Origin: a virus
IMG/VR virus record: IMGVR_UViG_3300025896_000194
Coordinates: 1 to 22,928 of that record
Length of the DNA stretch: 22,928 bases
Reading direction: 5' to 3' (one strand)
Of the stretch, positions 7,997 through 14,940 are shown one piece after another. The position numbers and the translations under genes are program-made. The stretch's first letter is position 1. Every line of letters starts with the position of its first letter. Under the pieces are notes generated by a model. The model was not told the origin of the DNA and made no database searches. It saw nothing but the letters and a program-made list of their open reading frames with translations.

Positions 7997-8016
7997 AACC
8001 CACCCGAAAACCCACC
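7995..8016 (+). repeat. leader repeat copy 2 (two 12-base units of AAACCCACC)
   Basis: AAACCCACC occurs at 7996-8004 and 8008-8016, again with 12-base spacing. The block matches 20 of 22 bases of the one at 4905-4926. It begins on the stop codon of the joining-protein gene (TAA 7994-7996) and lies 18 bases before the start at 8035. Both copies are followed by CCGTAAAA just before the ATG. Confidence 0.5.
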
Positions 8017-8034
8017 TTCCGCCGTAAAAAGAAA

Positions 8035-8679
8035 ATGGAAAACCTTCTGGCCGTAGAAGAAAAATTCTCCGAAACCGTTTCCCGCTATCTCTCGCGGGAG
8101 ATGGGGAAAGGGAAAGATGCGCGGAAGACGATGGAGCGGCTTATGGGTGATTGGGTGATTAAGGCCCTCGTAATCACCAAACGGGCAGAAAGGGCCAATA
8201 TTAAATCTCAGTTAATGGCCCCGTATCGCGGGCGCATACCGACAACCCGCGCCAAACGGTCAAAACTGGCGCATGAAATGGCGGAGACGAACGCATTGGT
8301 TCATATCCGGCACATCAACTACAAGGGAGCCAGAGGGCTATCCTTTGCGGAACTACGGAAACTCGCCCGTGTCTATGTAGCCCGCCGCATGTTCGCCGCG
8401 GGCCTGCACCGCGCAGGCTACATGCCAGCACTCCGCAAGCTCCGCCGCTCTGCGGGAGAAAGGCCGCCGCGCTACAAGAACGAACCCGGCACAGAACCGC
8501 GATGGACCGACACGCCGGAATCCCTTACGCTGGAGGTGATGAACTTTGCCAAGGTTATTGCGGTAATCTCGCCGCAAGCATTTGAACTTGGCGCAAAAGG
8601 GACGCAAGCCACTATTGCCGGATGGTTATCTGAAGACCTTCTAAAACAGATGAACCGCGCTGGACTCAACGCCAAATAG
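8035..8679 (+). CDS. basic neck/minor tail protein candidate (gpZ position)
   Basis: A 214-aa Lys/Arg-rich protein, largely helical by composition (ELRKLARVYVARRMFAAGLH in the middle) with a more mixed C-terminal third (TDTPESLTLEVMNF, FAKVIAVISPQAFELGAKG). It occupies the slot of lambda gpZ or HK97 gp10, proteins at the head-tail interface. Strong positive charge would suit contact with DNA or an acidic portal face. I see no diagnostic motif, so the assignment is by order and charge. The leader has repeat copy 2 and an A-rich run but no G-rich Shine-Dalgarno. Confidence 0.45.
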   Translation: MENLLAVEEKFSETVSRYLSREMGKGKDARKTMERLMGDWVIKALVITKRAERANIKSQLMAPYRGRIPTTRAKRSKLAHEMAETNALVHIRHINYKGARGLSFAELRKLARVYVARRMFAAGLHRAGYMPALRKLRRSAGERPPRYKNEPGTEPRWTDTPESLTLEVMNFAKVIAVISPQAFELGAKGTQATIAGWLSEDLLKQMNRAGLNAK

Positions 8680-8680
8680 C

Positions 8681-9199
8681 ATGACCTCCCCCGTCGATTA
8701 CCTACTATCCCAAATGGAGGAACTGCTTGTAAACGGCAGCGTCGATTACGGTATTCCAGCCGTATTCCCTACCTCTGGTGATATTCCAGTCTATCGCGGG
8801 GATGCCCCCTTAACCATGCCGCTCCCGGTTCTGGCGCTCTGCCAGGATGGGGCTTGCAAGGAACGCCACCTTCAAGGGGCCGGAATGTGGGAAATCCCCG
8901 TATCGGCCCGCCTTGTTCTGGACCGCAACGGCACCCTTGGCGATACCCCGGCAGAAGTCGCCGCATCAATCCGCAGCTATGCCGATGATCTGGAGGCGGT
9001 TCTGACCATGAAGCTTCGGCTTGATGAAACGGACGAAACGGCCGGATTCTCTACCCCTGAAGAACGCCTTAGCTCCGATGATGTCCACGTTTGGGAAATC
9101 TCCGAAGTATCAATCGAAGCCGATACCGAACTGGAAGGCGACCCCGTCTGTGAGGTTAAATTCACCGCCTTCTGTTGCCACGCCGGAAAAGTAATCTGA
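8681..9199 (+). CDS. tail terminator-like protein (gpU position)
   Basis: A 172-aa alpha/beta protein. It opens with a helix (VDYLLSQMEELLVNG), then strands (PLPVLALCQDG, WEIPVSARLVLD) and a helix PAEVAASIRSYADDLEAVLT. It ends with strands (DDVHVWEISEVSIEAD, CEVKFTAFCCHAG). This arrangement and its place before the tube gene resemble tail terminator proteins (lambda gpU, HK97-type), which cap the tube and join it to the head. Direct identity to gpU is not evident. It starts 1 base after the previous stop. Confidence 0.5.
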   Translation: MTSPVDYLLSQMEELLVNGSVDYGIPAVFPTSGDIPVYRGDAPLTMPLPVLALCQDGACKERHLQGAGMWEIPVSARLVLDRNGTLGDTPAEVAASIRSYADDLEAVLTMKLRLDETDETAGFSTPEERLSSDDVHVWEISEVSIEADTELEGDPVCEVKFTAFCCHAGKVI

Positions 9200-9200
9200 T

Positions 9201-10196
9201 ATGCCTGCAATCGCTCCATTCCTAGTCCACGCATCCAGTGATGGCGTTCGTATGTCTGATGTCGGGCTGCGGGGCGATGAGGATTACCTGCTGGTCCACA
9301 GCGTCGAGGATGCAGCGGACTGGAAGGGTGAGATTGAACGGTTTGGCATCACTGGCGAAAAGGTTTACCACGCACTCCAAGACCCTTACCTGACGTTCAG
9401 CTTCGATGCGGATTGCCTCGCGTTTGAAGGGTTGGCAAACTGCCATCCAGGCCGAACCGTCACCGCCGCGAGTATCAACAATATCATTCCAGGCGCGTTT
9501 GGATGGGATGGAGCGAACCGCATCTACGTTTACCGCCGTCCGCGTCGTCGCCGGTCAGGGGCGCAACTGGCCAGTATCAATTTCGAGATTGAGGTTCATA
9601 ATTCATCCTTTACGGCTCAATACGACAACGGACTAAGCCCTCTCACTTGGACCGATCCATCAACCGTCCTGATTTCCTCGCCAAACGCCTTCGTCCCCGC
9701 CGTTAGCTACTTTGGCGCAACGATCTTCTGGCGCAGACGCGGAACCATCGACCGAACCGCATTCTTCGACCCGTCCAACCTCCTTGGCTTGGATATTCGG
9801 GAATACTGCCAATCGTGGCCGGTTGCGTCCACTAAGCCCGCCGACCTTGCGGCATTCCTGGTAAGCGTTGATTCACAGGGCGACGAGACCGGAAGCTCCA
9901 TCGTTGAGATTTTCGACGTAACGACCGGGCAGCACTTCCTTGAGGATTCCCAGGGCAATCAACTCCCTACGCTACTCGCCAACGGAACTAATCCAATCGA
10001 CGCGCAAGTCTTCCCGAATACCGCCTGCCGATGGGCTGCCGTATGGCGGGATACGAGCGGAACGGAGCACGTTGCGGGCGATTACTTTGGCTCAGAGGCC
10101 AATCTCGCTGCGTTCCAAGTCGCGCATCCAGACGACGCATTCCTGACGCTGGCGGGACTCTACGACATGAAGAAATCCATGACCGCGTTCCCTTGA
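9201..10196 (+). CDS. unknown tail-module protein, 331 aa
   Basis: A beta-rich protein with no motif I recognise. The N-terminal half has alternating strands and a basic stretch YVYRRPRRRRSGAQLAS (about 110-126). The C-terminal half (from about residue 215, DLAAFLVSVDSQGDETGSS) reads like a small independent domain ending MKKSMTAFP. It is bounded by a tail-terminator-like gene (1-base gap) and a probable tube gene (18-base gap), so a structural tail or neck role is likely. It has no signal peptide or transmembrane helix. A two-domain tube-associated or decoration protein is possible, but no function is shown. Confidence 0.6.
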   Translation: MPAIAPFLVHASSDGVRMSDVGLRGDEDYLLVHSVEDAADWKGEIERFGITGEKVYHALQDPYLTFSFDADCLAFEGLANCHPGRTVTAASINNIIPGAFGWDGANRIYVYRRPRRRRSGAQLASINFEIEVHNSSFTAQYDNGLSPLTWTDPSTVLISSPNAFVPAVSYFGATIFWRRRGTIDRTAFFDPSNLLGLDIREYCQSWPVASTKPADLAAFLVSVDSQGDETGSSIVEIFDVTTGQHFLEDSQGNQLPTLLANGTNPIDAQVFPNTACRWAAVWRDTSGTEHVAGDYFGSEANLAAFQVAHPDDAFLTLAGLYDMKKSMTAFP

Positions 10197-10214
10197 CAGA
10201 TGCGGCATGGGAAC

Positions 10215-10658
10215 ATGGCCGCTATCTCTCCATACTACGTCCAATCGGTCAACACGGTTGATGCTCAAATCGGGCTATCCGCTGACCTTACCGGGATGCT
10301 GATTGATTCCTGTTCCGCCTCTGCCGACCGGGATGAAGTCGAACACCAGAACTTTGCCGGGGTTCCAAAGGTTCATATTGCGCGGACTCCAAAATACACC
10401 CTGACGTTTGGCGCAAAGGTCATGGCTCGTTCCAGCGGAATCAGCAACGCCCACCCCGGCACCGCTATTTCACTCGCCACCATCGTTCAATTCCGTTCCG
10501 GCACCAATCACGGCTTTGATACTACGGAAGGTTGGTGGATGCTCGGAAACGTCACCCACAGCCAGCCACGTGGCGACCTGGACGAAATTAACTTCCCTGT
10601 TCGCATGATTGGATTCGCCACCAGTTCCACCGGGACACTGGTTGCCGCCAGTCCTTAA
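10215..10658 (+). CDS. major tail tube protein candidate (gpV position)
   Basis: A 147-aa beta-rich protein beginning MAAISPYYVQSVNT; segments PKYTLTFGAKVMARSSG and TAISLATIVQFRSG alternate strands with a hinge as in tube proteins. It lies after the terminator-like gene, upstream of the chaperones and tape measure, and is followed by a strong transcription terminator, which is expected after an abundant tail tube gene. The frame is open to an ATG at 10200 (4 bases after the previous stop), which would add MRHGN. I prefer 10215 because it gives a cleaner N-terminus. No homology proof by eye. Confidence 0.55.
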   Translation: MAAISPYYVQSVNTVDAQIGLSADLTGMLIDSCSASADRDEVEHQNFAGVPKVHIARTPKYTLTFGAKVMARSSGISNAHPGTAISLATIVQFRSGTNHGFDTTEGWWMLGNVTHSQPRGDLDEINFPVRMIGFATSSTGTLVAASP

Positions 10659-10688
10659 TTTGTTTCATTGGTGTTGGTGTTCATAGTG

Positions 10689-10726
10689 CGGGCGGCTCAT
10701 ACGTGGGCCGCCCGTTTTCGTTTCTT
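10689..10726 (+). terminator. rho-independent terminator after tail tube gene
   Basis: Stem 10689-10696 (CGGGCGGC) with 10707-10714, 10-base loop, then TTTTCGTTTCTT. It lies 30 bases after the tube stop and 17 bases before the next ATG, mirroring the capsid-gene terminator. Likely lets read-through at reduced level into the tail assembly genes. Confidence 0.85.
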
Positions 10727-10743
10727 GACGCATCCGCCTTTGG

Positions 10744-11550
10744 ATGCTCGCCGAGACATGGATTCCGATTGATAACGACCCCTTGCTTCCCGCCGCACTT
10801 GCCGCGCTCGGATTCTACGTAAAAGCAAACGTCCACCTGCACCCGGACGCGCCAACCATGGCTGCGCATAAGGTTGTAACGTGGATGGTGGCTCCGGCTT
10901 CACAGGACAACACACACGACGGCAAGCAGCTTGTTCCGGCATGGAGGGATGGGCAGCTAATCAAAGCCGCTCCAGCGCATCCCCTGATTGCCGCAATGCT
11001 GGCACTGAAAACCCGGCAAGTCTTATCCGACTGGAAAAAGGGAATTCACGGGATGCCGCATATCGTCATTGTGACCGGAACCAAATTCGCCCGCGCCATG
11101 GCTCCTTCTATGCGGTCGCAGAATGCCGATATTTCCCACCACCTGAACGGATTAGCGGAAGCCTTCACGCTGGACCATGCCGCCGCCGCCATTACCTGCG
11201 GACACGGGATTACAGCCATTCCCTGCCACGGGTGTTCTGTCACCTCTCGCAGCGCCTTTAGCCAAGTCGTCCCCGCCGCAACCCTCGCCGCCGCAGCCGC
11301 CGCCGTAGAACGCAATCCGTCCGCATCCGCTACAACCATTATCACCGGTTACGCTGCCGGGGAGCACCCATTCCTCTACGCTCTCGCCGCCATCCAGCAG
11401 GCAAGGGCGCTTGGAATCGTGGCGGAAAAGAAAGATCCGACAATGCACCTGAATAGCCGGTCAGGCGGGAAGGTCGCGCTTGTCTCGCAGTCCATCATGG
11501 AAGGGCCGAACTCCTTCAAAGAACACGTTCATAAACACCTACGCCAATGA
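10744..11550 (+). CDS. unknown tail-assembly-region protein, 268 aa
   Basis: First gene after the tube terminator. The N-terminus has a mixed alpha/beta character (GFYVKANVHLHPDAPTM). A central stretch (MPHIVIVTGTKFARAM, about 104-119) is followed by a Cys/His-containing loop (ITCGHGITAIPCHGCSV, about 152-168). The protein then becomes Ala-rich (AATLAAAAAAVERNPSASA) and ends in helices (EHPFLYALAAIQQARALGI). The CGHG and CHGC cluster might bind a metal, but spacing does not match a family I know. It is coupled by ATGA to the next gene. Not a recognisable lambda tail protein. Confidence 0.65.
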   Translation: MLAETWIPIDNDPLLPAALAALGFYVKANVHLHPDAPTMAAHKVVTWMVAPASQDNTHDGKQLVPAWRDGQLIKAAPAHPLIAAMLALKTRQVLSDWKKGIHGMPHIVIVTGTKFARAMAPSMRSQNADISHHLNGLAEAFTLDHAAAAITCGHGITAIPCHGCSVTSRSAFSQVVPAATLAAAAAAVERNPSASATTIITGYAAGEHPFLYALAAIQQARALGIVAEKKDPTMHLNSRSGGKVALVSQSIMEGPNSFKEHVHKHLRQ

Positions 11551-11768
11551 CTATTGAAGCCCACCAAGAACGAATCGCCATCGAGCACGCCGCCGTTTTC
11601 AACGAATGGGTGAAGAGATTCGCCACCAATCCAAAAGAGTTTACAGCCCTCTTGGACCCTGACGGGAAACCATTTAATGACTACGGCGCAAACTGTGCCG
11701 CCTACTTCCGCCAACTTTATTCAGAACTCTATCCACATGACCGAACCAACCGCACTCCCATCGCTTGA
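11547..11768 (+). CDS. small hypothetical protein, 73 aa
   Basis: Begins with an ATGA overlap with the upstream gene and ends 32 bases inside the chaperone gene. It is helical and acidic at the start (EAHQERIAIEHAAVFNEWVK), with no membrane segment. Its size and position just before the frameshift pair suggest a small tail-assembly factor, but no family is recognised. Confidence 0.6.
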   Translation: MTIEAHQERIAIEHAAVFNEWVKRFATNPKEFTALLDPDGKPFNDYGANCAAYFRQLYSELYPHDRTNRTPIA

Positions 11769-12240
11769 TTTCAGCACAGAGGAATCGCTGCAAACCTCCG
11801 CCGATACCCGCGCATCCGTCGCGCTCCATGCCGCTGATAGCCCGATGTATTTCAAGGGCTTGCCGCTCAAGCTGACGATCAGCATCAAGAGCCTATTCTT
11901 CATGCTGCAACGGCTGGATGGGGCTATCGAGACCGCAGGCGACCGGCACGAACGGGACGCGCTGATTCTGCTTTATCTCGCCAGCCAGCCCGCTTCTACA
12001 TGGTCAGGACCGCAAAAGGCCGGGAATCAACTATTCCAGCCGCTCCGCTCCCGTCCGTCCGAATGGTTGGCTGCAATCGACGAATGGGCGGATAAGACGC
12101 TGGATTGCTCGGATTCCATGGATGCGGTCCGAATCACGGACGCGCTTTGGGACTTGCACCACGCCACCCGCCCCGCTGTAGATAGTCCCGAATCAGAAAC
12201 CGCATTGGGAAACGAAATGCCGATCCCGCCTGGGAACTAA
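11737..12240 (+). CDS. tail assembly chaperone (G-like), 0-frame product
   Basis: A 167-aa, mainly helical and acidic protein immediately upstream of the tape measure, the position of lambda gpG. An internal helix pair (LKLTISIKSLFFMLQRLDG and RHERDALILLYLASQ) precedes a charged C-terminal tail. Near its 3' end is a GGGAAAC heptamer at 12207-12213, in the correct phase (G GGA AAC) for -1 slippage into the next ORF. Tail chaperones coat the tape measure and guide tube polymerisation. The frame is open to an ATG at 11677, but 11737 leaves only a 32-base overlap with the previous gene and is preferred. Confidence 0.75.
   Translation: MTEPTALPSLDFSTEESLQTSADTRASVALHAADSPMYFKGLPLKLTISIKSLFFMLQRLDGAIETAGDRHERDALILLYLASQPASTWSGPQKAGNQLFQPLRSRPSEWLAAIDEWADKTLDCSDSMDAVRITDALWDLHHATRPAVDSPESETALGNEMPIPPGN
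12207..12213 (+). promoter_or_regulatory. programmed -1 frameshift slippery site GGGAAAC
   Basis: Pattern X XXY YYZ in phase with the upstream gene: G (12207), GGA (12208-12210), AAC (12211-12213). The -1 frame is open from 12186, just after a TAG at 12183-12185, through to 12473. A weak stem TCCC/GGGA (12224-12227 with 12232-12235) begins 10 bases downstream. Lambda uses GGGAAAG at the equivalent place in G-T. Confidence 0.82.
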
Positions 12241-12242
12241 GA

Positions 12243-12473
12243 ATGGTTGCCGCAATCCGTCCAATCAGCGGCGGAACGTCTCAGGAAATCCGGGAAGAGA
12301 TGCCCCTTGCCCGTGCCTATGCGAATTATCATATCGCGCTAATCCAGCTTGGGCATGATGTCCAATGGCCTGCCGTGATAGCCGCCCGTCGCACCCTGTC
12401 CGCTACATGGATGCAGGACATGATCAAAACCGCCACCAGCTCACCAATTACCGGCGTCTGCCGCCTTGACTGA
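12243..12473 (+). CDS. T-like extension of the tail chaperone (-1 frame)
   Basis: Seventy-six codons from the first ATG, lying exactly in the -1 frame of the upstream chaperone. After slippage at 12207-12213 the fused protein would read ...LGN-RNADPAWELRM... and have about 245 aa (159 from the upstream frame and 86 from this one). Lambda gpGT is made the same way, at a low ratio to gpG, and its T part contacts the tube protein. The segment is helical with conserved-looking ARAYANYHIALIQLG. The ATG at 12243, 2 bases after the upstream stop, could also give a separate product by reinitiation, with GGGA about 8 bases upstream as a weak ribosome site. Confidence 0.75.
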   Translation: MVAAIRPISGGTSQEIREEMPLARAYANYHIALIQLGHDVQWPAVIAARRTLSATWMQDMIKTATSSPITGVCRLD

Positions 12474-12488
12474 CCCTCTTTAAAACCG

Positions 12489-14288
12489 ATGTCCAATAAG
12501 AAGTCTTCTATCGAGGCCCAACTCAAATTATCGGGGCTTGCCGCCTTCCGGTCAGGGCTTGGGCAGATAGGGACAGATGCGCGGAAAGTAGGGGAGGCTA
12601 TGCGCTCTGCCATTCCCGCCCCCGACATCACAAAGACGCAGGTTTACCGGGATAATGAATACCGGAAGCAGAACGCAGCGAACCTGACCAGGTATCTAGG
12701 TGAGCAGGAAAAGAAACGGGCTGATATTGCCATCAAGGAGCAAAACAGGATCGCCTTGGAATCACGCAGGATTCAGATGAGCGGCGGACGCTCGGGCTAC
12801 GGGCATCTTTCAGGGACGATGTATCAAGGCGGGAAGATGGATGTAAGCCAGGTTGGAAAATCAGGCAGAAGCAGGGCTTATGGGCTGGGTGTTGGATACA
12901 ATGCTATTCAAGATGCAGTCCAGGGAGGGCCAGCCGCCGTAGCCAACAACGTCCCGCAGATTCTGGAACTACTCGGGGAGTCGCCAAAGTTAATGGCCGC
13001 AGCCAAGTTGGGGGCAATCGCTCTGGCTGGATATGCCGCCAACAAGTTATTCCAGTCTGGCTGGGATAATACTTTCGGTTTTGATGAGTCTATCGCCAAG
13101 CGGAACATCCAAAACCGAAAGGCGATGGATATGAACGCGGCTCCATATCGCGCTTCCGGGGAAGCGGTCGGGGCGCGGGATAATGAAAATCTACGGGTTT
13201 CCGGCCTAAGCGGGGGCGCTGAATCCAGGCGTTTAACAAGCAAGGAGAGGGAAATTGAACTGGTAAACCAAGGCAAGTTGGCAAGAATTGAAGCCATTGA
13301 AGACCCGGCTGAACGCGCCAAAAAAGCAGCGGAAGAGGAAGCCCGCATAGTAGAGGAAGCCCATCAGCGCAATCTTCAGCGGACCAAGGATGAATGGAAT
13401 CTTGCGGCAGCAGAACAGGCGGCAGCAGAGGAGAGGAAAAATGCTCTGGTTGATGAGATTAAACTAATCAACGAGAAAGCCACAACATTCAAGCAGGCCG
13501 ACTTCGACCGCCGCGCCTTCCTTGAGGGTCAACTACCCGCAGCATCAGAAAGCCTTAATGCGGCAAGGGGCAGGTCTGAAACCGCCATCGCCAACATGGG
13601 TAATGCCACAGGGGCGGGCGGGGCAATCGCGGCACAAAAGGAGAACATCCAAGCCGGTCTAAAGGCTCAACTGGAAGTCATCAACAAGCAGCGGGAACTA
13701 ATCGAGGCGGAGGGCCGCATGAATCAGCATAACGAGCAGGTGGACTTTAAGCGGATGGCGGCTCAGGCGCGATTGAATCTCAAGGAGCAGGAAAAGGAGA
13801 GGCAGACAATCCGCGATGAACTATCGAACGATGAAGCGCTCGCCAATATGTCGCCACGGAAACGGGCCAAGGCAGAAGAAGCGCAACGACTCGCGGCAAA
13901 CATCAAAGAGCTTAACGCGCAAGGCATCCACGGGAAGGAAGCGGAGGACATGGCAGGGCGCAGGATGAAGCTATCCAATGACGCTGACCCATCCAAGAAA
14001 AAGCGGATTCGCGGGGCAGGATACGGAGGCGGGGGCGGAAGTGACTTCGGCGGACTCGGAAGCGCAACCTACGGAGGATTAGACGACCTCGCCGCCATGC
14101 AACCCGCCGCAAGCCGGGAGCGGAAAACCATCAAGGGAGCCGGGGCTAAGGAAAAGAAATCCGGCAGCAACGACAACCCGGACAACCTTTATCAAGTCAT
14201 GGTGAAGGGATTCGCGGAAGTGGTTAAAGCCGTCCGTGACACCGGACCTAATGCGACAGACCGGGCAAAACCAAGCAGCAGCAACTAA
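12489..14288 (+). CDS. tail tape measure protein
   Basis: A 599-aa, mostly helical protein directly after the G/GT pair, as in lambda gpH. The N-terminus resembles tape measure openings (residues 10-26, AQLKLSGLAAFRSGLGQ). Residues 137-163 (YNAIQDAVQGGPAAVANN and following) and a hydrophobic helix near 168-188 form the usual membrane-active segment. A coiled-coil rod runs about 245-500 (AKKAAEEEARIVEEAHQRNL). The C-terminus is Gly-rich and basic (GYGGGGGSDFGGLG). Tape measure length sets tail length; about 600 residues at roughly 1.5 angstrom each suggests a tail near 90 nm. Its stop overlaps the next start (TAATG). Confidence 0.85.
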   Translation: MSNKKSSIEAQLKLSGLAAFRSGLGQIGTDARKVGEAMRSAIPAPDITKTQVYRDNEYRKQNAANLTRYLGEQEKKRADIAIKEQNRIALESRRIQMSGGRSGYGHLSGTMYQGGKMDVSQVGKSGRSRAYGLGVGYNAIQDAVQGGPAAVANNVPQILELLGESPKLMAAAKLGAIALAGYAANKLFQSGWDNTFGFDESIAKRNIQNRKAMDMNAAPYRASGEAVGARDNENLRVSGLSGGAESRRLTSKEREIELVNQGKLARIEAIEDPAERAKKAAEEEARIVEEAHQRNLQRTKDEWNLAAAEQAAAEERKNALVDEIKLINEKATTFKQADFDRRAFLEGQLPAASESLNAARGRSETAIANMGNATGAGGAIAAQKENIQAGLKAQLEVINKQRELIEAEGRMNQHNEQVDFKRMAAQARLNLKEQEKERQTIRDELSNDEALANMSPRKRAKAEEAQRLAANIKELNAQGIHGKEAEDMAGRRMKLSNDADPSKKKRIRGAGYGGGGGSDFGGLGSATYGGLDDLAAMQPAASRERKTIKGAGAKEKKSGSNDNPDNLYQVMVKGFAEVVKAVRDTGPNATDRAKPSSSN

Positions 14289-14938
14289 TGGGCGCTCACG
14301 TTATCATTCTCAAGAAACCGGCGCAGGCAACCCTGATGTCGCCCGGAATCGTCACGATCTCGGACGCGTCCGGCTTCGATACCGTCACGGCGCGTTATAT
14401 CTCGCAGACTACCGCTGACGCAGTATCCCGCGCCAACCTTCCCGGTTCAACGTCCGCTCAATGCCCGGTGCAGGGCGGAACAATGATCTTCATGGGTGTT
14501 TCAGACACGGCAGACCTTCCGGGCGGGTGCTGTGAATATACGATGACTTGGCGGGGGCTTCTGAATGTCCTTCCAGGAAGGAATGAACAAGTCACGGAAA
14601 CCCGCAGCGTAAGAGAACGTCTTTACCCGGATGGGATTTCCGGCATTCCCGGTGTGGCCGGAACAGTTAATGCGCGGCTCTTAGAGCTACAGGCTGGCGC
14701 TTCCATCCGGTCCATTCACACAACCAAGCCGCAGCCCCCCGCCCTCGCTGCCGCAAATCAGGCTCCTGGGGGACTTCCGGCAAACCCTGGAAGGGGATAC
14801 CAAGTAATCACCTCCGCCAAGACATATTGCTACCCGGACGGCTGGATTTGCTATTCATGGCAGTCGGAGCAGCCGCTTCCCGGAATCTGGTTTGTCACGG
14901 CAGAATACAAATTTGAACAGGCTTCAACCTCCGGCTAA
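14288..14938 (+). CDS. tail tip protein candidate 1, 216 aa
   Basis: Coupled to the tape measure by TAATG. It is beta-rich (MSPGIVTISDASGFDTVTAR, GTMIFMGVSD, CCEYTMTWRGLLNVL) with a Pro-rich middle and an aromatic C-terminus (GWICYSWQSEQPLPGIWF). By order it would be a distal tail or tail-tip component (lambda gpM position), but I recognise no family. Six Cys residues are spread through the chain; whether any pair is unclear. Confidence 0.6.
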   Translation: MGAHVIILKKPAQATLMSPGIVTISDASGFDTVTARYISQTTADAVSRANLPGSTSAQCPVQGGTMIFMGVSDTADLPGGCCEYTMTWRGLLNVLPGRNEQVTETRSVRERLYPDGISGIPGVAGTVNARLLELQAGASIRSIHTTKPQPPALAAANQAPGGLPANPGRGYQVITSAKTYCYPDGWICYSWQSEQPLPGIWFVTAEYKFEQASTSG

Positions 14939-14940
14939 TC

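Noticed and set aside
9201-10196. Tail sheath protein of a contractile tail
   Set aside because: At 331 aa it lacks sheath-like features, and no baseplate, spike or tube-sheath gene pair is present; the frameshift chaperones, tube and tape measure fit a siphovirus-like tail.
11677-11736. Upstream start (11677) for the tail chaperone
   Set aside because: It overlaps the 73-aa gene more deeply; ATG 11737 gives a short overlap and a more natural N-terminus (MTEPTALPS).
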